This document shows positions 1 through 7,224 of a DNA stretch of 36,674 nucleotides, piece by piece (position 1 is the first letter of the stretch; every line of letters begins with the position of its first letter). Made by a program: the position numbers and the translations under genes. The notes under the pieces were generated by a model. That model was not told the DNA's origin, did no database searches, and saw nothing but the letters and a program-made list of their open reading frames with translations. The stretch is from a bacterium. GTDB lineage: Bacteria > Electryoneota > JAOADG01. The DNA lies in NCBI GenBank assembly GCA_026417415.1, contig JAOADG010000025.1, positions 1 to 36,674 of the forward strand. The letters are read 5' to 3'.

Positions 1-186
1 TTTATTCTAAATATGAATTTGCAAAAATGGCTTGAATAGATCTTATAGAAATTAAAAAATAATTATCAATAGTGAATTTGAACGTAGTAGTTAATCCATT
101 TTGAATGAATTCTTAAAAAACATTGAATATCTTCTTATTCATTCAAATTACTCTGTATCTATTACGATTTAGTCTCTGAATTGACG

Positions 187-537
187 TTATCTCGAACTTG
201 TCCGACTTATAAAAATCGAATCTTTATCAAACAATTGACCATCAGAAACAATTAGCTTAACATAGGCAGAATCGGTTAAATACAACGGCGTATGGCGTTG
301 AGTAGGATAAAAAACCGTACCCCTCTCACAAAACCAAGTATAACTCAAACTGTCATTATCAGGATCAACAGCAATGGCGGTTACTTCAAAATCGAGACCA
401 TTTCTTGAATACCCAATGTCTACAATCTCAGGCGGTCGATTTTGGATCGTTGGTCCTGTACTATTGCAGTTCTTTTCATTACAACCAATACTAACAATAA
501 TATTTATTACAAGAACAAGGAAAGCATATGGTTTCAT
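187..537 (-). CDS. small putative lipoprotein with an Ig/PKD-like fragment
   Basis: A 116-residue protein with a hydrophobic N-terminus (residues 3-18) ending in SIGC. This suggests a lipoprotein signal with Cys19 as the lipidated residue, although Ser at -3 makes the lipobox imperfect. The mature part contains DPDNDSLSYTW near residues 58-68 and a C-terminal strand-rich segment ending in a KDSIFI motif. That is the pattern of PKD/Ig-like domains in surface proteins of the Bacteroidetes-Chlorobi group. An AGGAG SD lies about 8 bases before the ATG, and a good sigma-70-like promoter lies at 570-599. The domain is short for a full PKD fold, so it may be a small anchor or a remnant of a larger surface protein. 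I recognise no specific function. Confidence 0.7.
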   Translation of the reverse strand: MKPYAFLVLVINIIVSIGCNEKNCNSTGPTIQNRPPEIVDIGYSRNGLDFEVTAIAVDPDNDSLSYTWFCERGTVFYPTQRHTPLYLTDSAYVKLIVSDGQLFDKDSIFISRTSSR

Positions 538-569
538 ATTGGTTCTCCTTTGTACTAATGATAAATGCT

Positions 570-599
570 ATTGTAGAATTCATTTTCAATTTGTGTCAA
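570..599 (-). promoter_or_regulatory. sigma-70-like promoter of the small lipoprotein gene
   Basis: On the minus strand, TTGACA (599-594) is followed by an 18-base spacer and TACAAT (575-570). The predicted transcript starts near 563, about 26 bases before the ATG at 537 and upstream of the AGGAG SD. Confidence 0.6.
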
Positions 600-605
600 T
601 AAATT

Positions 606-640
606 TAGCAACCCCTATTTTGGGGTTATAGGGGTTGCTA
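606..640 (-). terminator. 12-bp hairpin after the Lys/Ala/Pro-rich gene, probable terminator
   Basis: Arms 606-617 and 629-640 are perfect 12-bp inverted repeats (TAGCAACCCCTA) around an 11-base loop, 18 bases past the stop of the minus-strand gene ending at 659. The tract after it on the minus strand is only AAATTTATT, so as an intrinsic terminator it is T-poor. Within it AACCCC (610-615) can also pair with GGGGTT (622-627), so two exclusive hairpins are possible. Confidence 0.5.
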
Positions 641-658
641 TTACAAATAAAAGAATGC

Positions 659-1435
659 TTACACCTTCACCTGCTTAAATCCAAGTTCGGTGATGAAGAA
701 TTTGTCCCCTTCGCGGGCACAGAATCCTTTTTTAATGTTGGTCTTTAAGGAATCGGTCGGGCGATGGAATTTCCCTTCACCAATTTCCAGAAGTGCTAAA
801 TTGATATCGTTGGGTCGCATCCGTATTTTTCCGTTGTGGTGAAGCCATACCGCCGTAACTAAAAATTTCTTCATTAATGTTTCATTGGCATTATTCATTT
901 TTAAAAATTCAGCTAACGGGGGCATAGAACCTTTGGGCTGAACATCCGGTGCGGTCACTGAAGGTGCTACTACTTTTGCAGGTTTCTTTCCACGTTTGGT
1001 TTTAGGGGCTTTCGGTTTTGCTGCTTTCGCTTTTTTTGGTGCTTTTTTTTTCGCAGGTTTGGATGGTTTGATTGCTTCGGGAGCGAGTGCTTTTTCTTCT
1101 GTCAATGGCTCTGCAGCAGCGGTTTTTACTGTTTTTGTAGCGGCTTTGACCTTTTTGATTTTAGGTTGTGCTGCCAATTTTTTTGCTTTTTTCTTCCCCT
1201 TTTTCTTAGTGGCTTTCGCTTTTGGTTCCGTGGATTTTTCTGCTTTTGGTTTGGGTGTAACGGGTTTTGGTGTTTCTTCGGGAGTTGCTTTAGGTGTTGG
1301 AGCTTGTGCAGGTTTTGCTACCCCTTTTCTGGGGAGAAAATCAAGCAAAAACTTTTCATACATCCGCATCACCCAACTTTCGGCACCTTCGCATTCAAAT
1401 TCAACTTCACCAATTTGCAATTCAATCTTTGCCAT
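659..1435 (-). CDS. Lys/Ala/Pro-rich linker protein with conserved N-terminal module and putative winged-helix C-terminus
   Basis: A 258-residue protein in three parts. Residues 1-36 form a compact module (IELQIGEVEFECEGAESWV) followed by a helix. Residues about 38-165 are a low-complexity Lys/Ala/Pro linker like the tails of histone H1. Residues about 168-258 are folded, with PPLAEFLKMNN, a hydrophobic helix, MRPNDINLALLEIG, then NIKKGFC and a basic C-terminal strand pair. The last part looks like a winged helix. From memory this N-module plus C-terminal helix-turn-helix plan also occurs in uncharacterised archaeal and bacterial proteins, but that was not checked. AAGGAG lies 8 bases before the ATG. 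A DNA-associated role is inferred from the basic linker and possible winged helix; no specific function is known to me. Confidence 0.75.
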   Translation of the reverse strand: MAKIELQIGEVEFECEGAESWVMRMYEKFLLDFLPRKGVAKPAQAPTPKATPEETPKPVTPKPKAEKSTEPKAKATKKKGKKKAKKLAAQPKIKKVKAATKTVKTAAAEPLTEEKALAPEAIKPSKPAKKKAPKKAKAAKPKAPKTKRGKKPAKVVAPSVTAPDVQPKGSMPPLAEFLKMNNANETLMKKFLVTAVWLHHNGKIRMRPNDINLALLEIGEGKFHRPTDSLKTNIKKGFCAREGDKFFITELGFKQVKV

Positions 1436-1466
1436 AATGTGCTCCTTTCAGTGGTTAAAATAAACC

Positions 1467-1498
1467 TTATTCCCAATATAGGGAGTAAATGGGAATAA
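1467..1498. repeat. operator-like perfect inverted repeat over the promoter
   Basis: TTATTCCCA (1467-1475) and TGGGAATAA (1490-1498) form a perfect 9-bp inverted repeat with a 14-base spacer. Nested inside, TCCC (1471-1474) also matches GGGA (1481-1484). The repeat covers the -10 box and the -10/-35 spacer of the promoter for the gene at 659-1435, which is where a repressor would bind. Confidence 0.5.
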
Positions 1499-1503
1499 TG
1501 CAA
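1475..1503 (-). promoter_or_regulatory. sigma-70-like promoter of the Lys/Ala/Pro-rich gene
   Basis: On the minus strand, TTGCAT (1503-1498) is followed by 17 bases and TATATT (1480-1475). The predicted start is near 1468, giving a leader of about 33 bases with the SD in it. The histone-H1-like gene at 5935 has the same TTGCAT -35 hexamer and the same 17-base spacing. Confidence 0.55.
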
Positions 1504-1658
1504 GTGATTTGTTAACCCGATCCATTTTTTTCCCTACTTTGGTTGCAACACATGAATCCCATTGGTTTTGCAAGGAATCAAGACACAACACTAATCAAAT
1601 GAATGAAAAGTCCATAAACCCATTTTGAACCCATTGATGACTAAAAACGATAAAGAAA

Positions 1659-1682
1659 AAGAGCATACCCAAGTATGCTCTT
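1659..1682 (-). terminator. Rho-independent terminator of the aldehyde dehydrogenase gene
   Basis: A perfect 10-bp stem (AAGAGCATAC with GTATGCTCTT) around a 4-base loop, starting 28 bases past the dehydrogenase stop. On the minus strand it is followed by a T-rich tract (TTTCTTTA). Confidence 0.8.
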
Positions 1683-1709
1683 AATCAATCTTGTTCATTT
1701 TGTAGACGA

Positions 1710-3191
1710 TCACAACCCAAATGGATTCAGTGGTTTTGTACCGTAGTACCACTCAATGGATTTGGGTTCAGTGTAGTGTTTTAAGGTTTCCAAAGCCAAT
1801 TCACGACCAAAACCGGATTCTTTCCAACCACCAAACGGCATGCCCGTTTGTCCAGTCATAATGGTGTTTACTCCCACCAATCCAGTTTTCAAAGCAGCAG
1901 TCACACGAAGTGCACGTGCACCATTGGTGGTCCATACTGTACCTGCGAGGCCGTAGCGTGAATCGTTTGCAATAGCAACCGCTTCTTCTTCAGTTTCAAA
2001 AGGAATTGCTACCGCTACCGGTCCAAAAATTTCTTCTTGTGCAACGGTCATTGAATTCTTCACATTAGAAAGCAAGGTAGGTGCATAAAAAGCACCTTTG
2101 GCAAGTTCACCTTCCATCAATCGCTTACCACCACAAACCAAAGTAGCCCCTTCTTGTACGCCTTGTTCAACATAACCGTTGACGACTTCTAACCGTTGCA
2201 AGGAAATCAGTGAACCCATCTGTGTCCCTTTTGCCATCGGATCACCCACTACAATTTTCTTGGCTTTATCCGCAAAATCTGCTACAAATTGATCATAGAA
2301 CGACTTGTGAACTAAAATCCTTGAGCGTGCTTCACACGATTGACCGGCACTGTAATAAATCCCAAATAAAGTTCCCGCTAAAGCCGCATCATAATCAGCA
2401 TCCTCAAAAACTATCGCAGCCGATTTTCCGCCCAATTCCAACGTAAGTCGCTTTAAGGTTTTGGCACAGGTAGCCATTACAATTTTTCCGGTTTGGGTTC
2501 CACCTGTAAATGAAACTTTATCTACTTTAGGATGTTCAAGCAATGCTTGTCCTACTTCGCTTCCAACGCCATTCACGATATTCAAAATCCCATCAGGAAA
2601 CCCAGCCTCTTTGGCAAGTTCCGCAAGTGCAAATGCAGTAATGGGTGTAAGTTCAGAGGGTTTAAGTACCACCGCATTTCCCGCAGCCAATGCGGGTGCT
2701 AGTTTCCAGATTGCAAGCATCAAAGGATAATTCCACGGAACAATCAATGCACACACCCCAACAGGTTGATGCAAGGTGATTCCCAAATGGGAAGGTAATG
2801 GTTTGGTTTCACCTGTAAAGGTAGCAGCAGCACCTGCATAGTATTCAAGAAGTTCTACACTATCTTTAATTTCTGCAGTCGTACCCCAAAGCACTTTACC
2901 TACATTTTGGGTTTCCATAGTGGCTAAGGTTTTGGAATGTTGCTCAATCAGTAAAGCAAGTTTAATCAACAACTTTCCACGTTGATTGCCTGTCATGCGT
3001 TGCCACTTAGGATTTTCAAAAGCATGGCGTGCTGCTTGGACTGCAGTGTCAACTACCTCAGCCGTACCCTTCGCAACGGTACTCATGGTTTCACCTGTGG
3101 CTGGGTTCATAACGGGTAAAAACTCGCCGTCCCATTCCGTTGCTGTACCGTTAATCCAATGGGTGTAGCGTGGTAAAATTTCACTGTTCAT
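1710..3191 (-). CDS. NAD(P)-dependent aldehyde dehydrogenase
   Basis: A 493-residue member of the aldehyde dehydrogenase superfamily, which oxidises aldehydes to carboxylic acids in the cytoplasm with NAD(P). The catalytic Cys is Cys286 in SAGQSCEARSR, and the general-base Glu is Glu252 in LELGGKSA. The cofactor-binding segments PWNYPL, KPSELTP and FTGGTQTG are all present, as is the C-terminal GRELALETLKHYTEPKS. Length and motifs are those of the betaine-aldehyde or phenylacetaldehyde dehydrogenase branch, but the substrate cannot be told from sequence. TAAGGAG lies 7 bases before the ATG. It is transcribed alone, divergently from the T9SS cargo gene at 3421, with its own terminator. It stops with TGA, showing that TGA is a stop codon in this genome. 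Confidence 0.95.
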   Translation of the reverse strand: MNSEILPRYTHWINGTATEWDGEFLPVMNPATGETMSTVAKGTAEVVDTAVQAARHAFENPKWQRMTGNQRGKLLIKLALLIEQHSKTLATMETQNVGKVLWGTTAEIKDSVELLEYYAGAAATFTGETKPLPSHLGITLHQPVGVCALIVPWNYPLMLAIWKLAPALAAGNAVVLKPSELTPITAFALAELAKEAGFPDGILNIVNGVGSEVGQALLEHPKVDKVSFTGGTQTGKIVMATCAKTLKRLTLELGGKSAAIVFEDADYDAALAGTLFGIYYSAGQSCEARSRILVHKSFYDQFVADFADKAKKIVVGDPMAKGTQMGSLISLQRLEVVNGYVEQGVQEGATLVCGGKRLMEGELAKGAFYAPTLLSNVKNSMTVAQEEIFGPVAVAIPFETEEEAVAIANDSRYGLAGTVWTTNGARALRVTAALKTGLVGVNTIMTGQTGMPFGGWKESGFGRELALETLKHYTEPKSIEWYYGTKPLNPFGL

Positions 3192-3420
3192 TTTGACTCC
3201 TTAAAAAAATAGTAAAAAAGAAAAGCGCTAATCTAATTGTAAGAAAAGGTATTTTCAACAATGCAAAAGAAAATGGTACGAAAGAAAAAATTAAATGATG
3301 TAAATACTGCTTTTGAAATTTTAATAAATTTCATACCTTACAATAGATAGATCTTCGTGTAAACGAAACGAAATCAGATGTAACTTTTCCTTAATCAACC
3401 CTTAAATGAAGGAGATTTCT

Positions 3421-5475
3421 ATGAAATTGAAGACGTGGTTGCTTCTATCTTTGAATACTTTGTTGGTGCTTTCACTGTATGTGGGTGCCAGCGCTTATCC
3501 AAGAGCAGTGCTGTTGGAAGAGTTTACTTCTACTACCTGAGGACCTTGTGCGGCAGCCCATGCGTGGCTTGACCCTCTCCTTGCGGCGCAAGGACCTCAA
3601 AATTTTCCAGCAATAATGTATCATATGAATTGGCCTTCGCCGGGAAATGATCCGTGGTATGCAGCCAATCCGACCGATAACAATGCACGACGAACCTACT
3701 ACTCGGTGAATGCAACCCCTACCCATATTGTAGATGGAGCTTCAGCCAGTGGTCAATCCGGTGTCACTACACGTTACAACTCACGACGCGTGGTCGCTTC
3801 GCCGGTATGGTTATCCATAACGTCACGTATGAACCCATCAGGAACTGGTATTGATGTGACGGTGAAAGCCGTTGCAGAACAAGCCATAAGCGGCAACTAC
3901 CGATTGCGAATCGCACAAGTGGAGATCCACGAAACCTGGACTACACCAGCACCTAATGGACAAACCTCGTTCCATTTTCCGATGGTTCAGTTTGCTCCAA
4001 ATGCGAACGGTTTTGCATTCACTCATAGCGGTTCTACTTCGGATACGTTAACTTTTAATGCAACCTTTCCGCTACGAACCACAGGACCACAACCCTACAC
4101 AGTAGATAATTGTGCATTTGTAGCGTTTGTACAAAATGAATCAACCAGAGAAATCGTTCAAGCCAAATACGAACGCTTCCCATTAGATTTTCCTAACTTG
4201 GTTTATCAGACGCACACTGCTACTGATGTTACAGGCAATATGGATGGTAGAATTGATCCCGGTGAAAATGGTGCGATACGGGTAACCATTCGTAATCTGC
4301 AGTACTTTGAAACTGCAACCAATGTAGTAGGAACTTTGCGTACTGCAGTTGCAGGTATTTCTATGATTGATAGCACTGCAAACTTTGGTAACATTCCACA
4401 AAACACCTCTGCAAACAACAATGCGGATCCATTTATCATTCAAGTTGCACCCAATACACCGGTGCAATGGGCAAACTTTACCTTGGTAGCAGTGACCGAT
4501 AGTGGACATTCATTTCAGTTACCCTTTCAAGTGCGTATCGGTCGTCCACCGTTGTTAATTGTTCAATCGGATTCTACTCTTGACTTCAAGAATTTCTACA
4601 TTTCTGCTTTGGATTCACTTGGATTGGAGTACGATTGGTGGGATGCGGATGTAGATTTTCTGACGCACGCAGAATTTCAACGATACCAAAAAGCCATTTG
4701 GTTTACTGGAATGAAAACGGTGGATGTGTTTACTGAATGGGATAAGATTCAGATCACCAACTTCATCAACGCAGGAAAAGACATTATCCTAAGTAGTCAA
4801 AACGGATTGGAAGACGCATTGCAGACCAATGTGGCGTTTGTTGAAAATGTATTGCGTGCAAACATGGTGATGCCGGATATTTCAAACTATGTAATGAATG
4901 GTGTTGCCGGTGATCCGTATTTTGATCAATTAACCGTACGCACAGCAGGTGCAGGTGGAGCTGGAAATTGCGATAATCCAACCGTAGTGACACCGCGATC
5001 CAACAGCACGGGAATGTTACGTTACAACAACCGTACCGACTTTGGTGGTGTGTACTACGAAAACGGAACGTCACGAGTGGTATTCCTTGCATTTCCACTG
5101 GAAGCGGTAAGTGGAGCTTCCAATTCAACTTCCAGAACCACATTTTTCAGTCGTTTGTTCCAATACATTGATGGCGTAACATCCACACCAGAGGCACCAT
5201 CCGTCAATATGCCGAACCAATTTCAAATTCATTCGGTTTACCCGAATCCATTTAATCATTCTACTACTGTATCTCTAACTCTTCCAAAAACAAGTACCAT
5301 TGTTAGTGTGGTGTATGATGTCAATGGACGAGAAGTGTATTCCAATGTGAGGACGTTTCCTGCTGGCAATCATAGGTACACGCTTGACCTCTCAAAGGAA
5401 GCAGGTGGCGTTTACTTCTTAAAAGTTTCCCAAGGAAACGAACATCGTTGGATGAAATTGGTCTTTCTGAAATAA
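3421..5475 (+). CDS. candidate selenoprotein: secreted thioredoxin-like (Omp28-type) protein with T9SS sorting domain, in-frame TGA at codon 40
   Basis: A 684-residue reading frame if the TGA at 3538-3540 is read as selenocysteine. Residues 1-25 are a signal peptide ending ASA. Residues 26 to about 110 are thioredoxin-like: VLLEEFTSTT, then TGA (U40), then GPC (Cys43), giving UGPC where relatives have CGPC; then MYHMNWPSPGNDPWY and NATPTHIVDG with a cis-Pro at residue 100. A beta-rich middle (DGRIDPGENG near 280) and a region starting LLIVQSDSTLDF (about 380-540, perhaps a glutamine-amidotransferase-like fold) follow. Residues 605-684 are a T9SS type A sorting domain (YPNPFNHSTT). AAGGAGA lies 6 bases before the ATG at 3421. 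The next in-frame ATG (3616) has no SD and would lose the signal peptide and active site. The alternative is a recent nonsense mutation. Confidence 0.75.
3541..3596 (+). promoter_or_regulatory. candidate bacterial SECIS-like RNA structure just after the TGA
   Basis: The 60 bases after the TGA are 65% GC (39 of 60), against 50% in the 60 before and 38% in the next 60. A small hairpin pairs 3558-3560 (CCA) with 3565-3567 (TGG), continues with AG (3555-3556) to CT (3568-3569) across a bulged C, and exposes a TGCG loop (3561-3564) with G in second place, about 20 bases from the TGA. Bacterial SECIS loops usually have a G in the first two positions and lie about 16-37 bases from the UGA. An outer stem pairs 3541-3551 with 3586-3596 (10 of 11 positions, one G-T). 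A rival local hairpin is CCTTGC/GCAAGG (3579-3593). Pairing was done by eye. Confidence 0.5.
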
Positions 5476-5495
5476 CTGATCTACTGATTGAAGAG

Positions 5496-5530
5496 ACAGG
5501 ATGTGCTTCGAGAGTACATCCTGTTTTTTT
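5496..5530 (+). terminator. Rho-independent terminator of the selenoprotein-candidate gene
   Basis: ACAGGATGT (5496-5504) pairs with ACATCCTGT (5516-5524). The stem can be extended inward by four more pairs, two of them wobble. A run of seven T (5524-5530) follows. It starts 20 bases past the stop at 5475. Confidence 0.9.
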
Positions 5531-5706
5531 CTCTGATTACGAGAGATGGAAGTGAGAAACGATCTGTAAAAGAGTGTATGGTAAACTTTTCCGATCTTGT
5601 GAAAGTGTGAAATGATCTGGTGAGAAGGGTTATGGCTACTTCTTAAAAAAAGTTGCAATAGGTAAAGATAGAAGCAGAAAATTTTTTCAAAAATTTTTTT
5701 CATCAC

Positions 5707-5735
5707 TTGCATTTACGAAAATGATTCTGTAAAAT
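5707..5735 (+). promoter_or_regulatory. sigma-70-like promoter of the histone-H1-like gene
   Basis: TTGCAT (5707-5712), a 17-base spacer, and TAAAAT (5730-5735), preceded by A and T runs. The predicted start near 5742 leaves a leader of about 190 bases. Confidence 0.55.
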
Positions 5736-5744
5736 GGAAAAGTG

Positions 5745-5790
5745 AGAGAAAGTTCGATTGAAATGCATTGTTGTTTTCTCGAACTTCTCT
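5745..5790 (+). other. hairpin at the 5' end of the H1-like leader
   Basis: The arm at 5745-5757 (AGAGAAAGTTCGA) pairs with 5779-5790 (TCGAACTTCTCT): 12 base pairs with a single bulged A and a 21-base loop. It lies right at the predicted transcript start. It is not followed by a T run, so it is not an obvious terminator; an mRNA-stabilising or regulatory role is inference. Confidence 0.45.
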
Positions 5791-5934
5791 GACAGAAATT
5801 CCAAACGTCAATCGCAGTGTGGTTTTCCCCGCCAACTGCAGTAGTTTGGAAACTGGATGAGGAGGAAAATTCCAGTGAAGTTAAGTTGGGGAAATTCTCA
5901 TTTGAATTGGTAAACCCCTTAACAGGAGAACTCT

Positions 5935-6330
5935 ATGGAGAAGAAAGCACCTGCAAAAAAAGCACCAGCAAAGAAGAAAGCAGCAGTTAAAAAAGCTGCA
6001 CCCAAAAAGGTAGCGGCAAAGAAACCAGCAGCAAAGAAAACAACGGCGAAAAAAGCAGCACCAAAGAAAGTTGCTAAGAAGCCCGTGAAGAAAGCTGTAG
6101 CAAAGAAAACCACTGCAAAGAAAACGGTAAAGAAAGCCGCACCGAAGAAAGCAGCAGCAAAGAAGACCACCGCAAAGAAAGCAGTTAAAAAAACCACTGC
6201 CAAGAAACCAGCAGTTAAAGCAACAACTGCGAAAAAAGCACCAGCAAAGAAAACTGCTGTAAAGAAAGCTGCTCCAAAGAAAGCAGAACCGAAACCACCA
6301 GAAGTTAAGCCAACAGAACCGGCTATGTAA
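5935..6330 (+). CDS. histone-H1-like Lys/Ala-rich DNA-binding protein
   Basis: A 131-residue protein composed almost wholly of Lys, Ala, Pro, Thr and Val in degenerate repeats such as [15 protein letters not shown] and VKKA, ending in a Pro/Glu tail. This composition matches the C-terminal tail of eukaryotic histone H1 and bacterial H1-like proteins (Hc1/Hc2, AlgP types), which bind and compact DNA non-specifically. No folded domain is visible. AGGAG lies 7 bases before the ATG, and a strong terminator follows at 6361, so the gene is probably transcribed alone from the promoter at 5707. Its repeats make it prone to slippage and length change. The nucleoid role is inferred from composition. 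Confidence 0.8.
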   Translation: MEKKAPAKKAPAKKKAAVKKAAPKKVAAKKPAAKKTTAKKAAPKKVAKKPVKKAVAKKTTAKKTVKKAAPKKAAAKKTTAKKAVKKTTAKKPAVKATTAKKAPAKKTAVKKAAPKKAEPKPPEVKPTEPAM

Positions 6331-6360
6331 TTGATTTGGTGCTTTGAATGTGCACAAACG

Positions 6361-6389
6361 ATGCCCCCTAAAAGGGGGCATTTTTGTTT
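6361..6389 (+). terminator. Rho-independent terminator of the H1-like gene
   Basis: ATGCCCCCT (6361-6369) pairs perfectly with AGGGGGCAT (6373-6381) around a 3-base loop, followed by T runs at 6381-6385 and 6387-6390. Confidence 0.9.
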
Positions 6390-6444
6390 TGGAAGATTTC
6401 ATAAACTACTTTGGTTTTCTGAACCAAAAAGGAGATTCATTGAA

Positions 6445-7209
6445 TTGATCACTTGGTATGATACTCATTGTCATTTAACAGAGAATGCCTATCAGAAAGA
6501 TCGGTACGAAGTCATTCAACGAATGAAAGCAATCCATGGAGTTGCAATTACATTAGGTGTAGATGTTGCTACATCAGAACACTCTAAAAGTTTAGCGTTG
6601 TTACATTCACACATCTATTTTTGTGCAGGTATTCATCCACACGAAGCTGATCGATGTAATGCAAAAAATTATCAACCACAACTTGAAACATTATGGCAAC
6701 ATCCAAAGTGTGTAGCCGTTGGTGAAATTGGATTAGACAACTTTCGTGATTATAGTAAAATTGAAAATCAAGCATGGAATTTTCTTTTTCAATTGGAATG
6801 TGCAAAAGCATTTCATAAACCTATTGTGATTCATAATCGCAATGCATCGGATCAAATTTTGAAATGTCTTGATCAAGTGCGATATAGTGGAACAGGCGTC
6901 TGGCACTGTTTTTCAGGAGATAAAGCACTGGTTGAGGAAGTGGTTGCAAGAGGATTTTATGTAAGTTTTGCTGGCAATGTAACTTATGAATCTTCTCCAC
7001 TATTGGAAGTAGCATTGAGTGTTCCACTGGATCGATTGCTTATAGAAACGGATGCTCCGTGGCTTGCACCAAATCCATTGCGTAAAACCCGCAATGAGCC
7101 GTCTTATGTGGCTTACACAGGTTCATTTCTCGCACAACAATTTGGAATTGAAGAAACAGAATTTCAAAAACAATTAGCAAAAAATTCACAACAATTGTTT
7201 CAATTTTAA
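6445..7209 (+). CDS. tatD: TatD family metal-dependent DNase
   Basis: A 254-residue amidohydrolase-fold protein of the TatD family (metal-dependent 3'-5' exonuclease or DNA-repair nuclease, cytoplasmic). All family motifs are present: DTHCHL (metal-binding HxH), GIHPHEAD, VGEIGLD (metal-binding Glu), IVIHNRNASD, WHCFSGD, and IETDAPWLAP near the C-terminus. I take the TTG at 6445 as the start: AAGGAG (6429-6434) lies 10 bases upstream, the family motif DTHCHL follows within a few residues, and the length is then typical. The frame is open further upstream to 6331, but that would run through the terminator at 6361. It heads a plus-strand run with the FAH gene, dapF and the rhomboid gene. Confidence 0.92.
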   Translation: MITWYDTHCHLTENAYQKDRYEVIQRMKAIHGVAITLGVDVATSEHSKSLALLHSHIYFCAGIHPHEADRCNAKNYQPQLETLWQHPKCVAVGEIGLDNFRDYSKIENQAWNFLFQLECAKAFHKPIVIHNRNASDQILKCLDQVRYSGTGVWHCFSGDKALVEEVVARGFYVSFAGNVTYESSPLLEVALSVPLDRLLIETDAPWLAPNPLRKTRNEPSYVAYTGSFLAQQFGIEETEFQKQLAKNSQQLFQF

Positions 7210-7224
7210 TGCAAAGGAATACAA

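Larger units (their letters stand above)
5476..5934 (+). other. 459-base gap: terminator, AT-rich tract, promoter and structured leader
   Basis: After the terminator, 5531-5670 shows no ORF with coding character. An A/T-rich stretch (about 5678-5701) sits just upstream of the promoter at 5707-5735 and could act as an UP element. From about 5742 the transcript leader of the H1-like gene contains a 12-bp hairpin and a possible 12-codon leader ORF (5875-5913). Confidence 0.6.

Noticed and set aside
996-1463. Phe/Ala-rich ORF antisense to the Lys/Ala/Pro-rich gene
   Set aside because: Its composition is the mirror of Lys/Ala codons on the other strand; no SD and no family features. The same holds for 5919-6203 against the H1-like gene.
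3538-3540. TGA read as Trp or Gly by an altered genetic code
   Set aside because: TGA ends the aldehyde dehydrogenase, FAH, dapF, rhomboid and lon genes in this window, and the family has Cys, not Trp or Gly, at this site.
3616-5475. Protein starting at the ATG at 3616
   Set aside because: No SD; it lacks the signal peptide and active site needed for an exported T9SS cargo. The frame from 3421 is a better gene if the TGA is read through.
6331-6444. N-terminal extension of TatD
   Set aside because: It would be read through the terminator hairpin at 6361-6381 and is unlike the family N-terminus.
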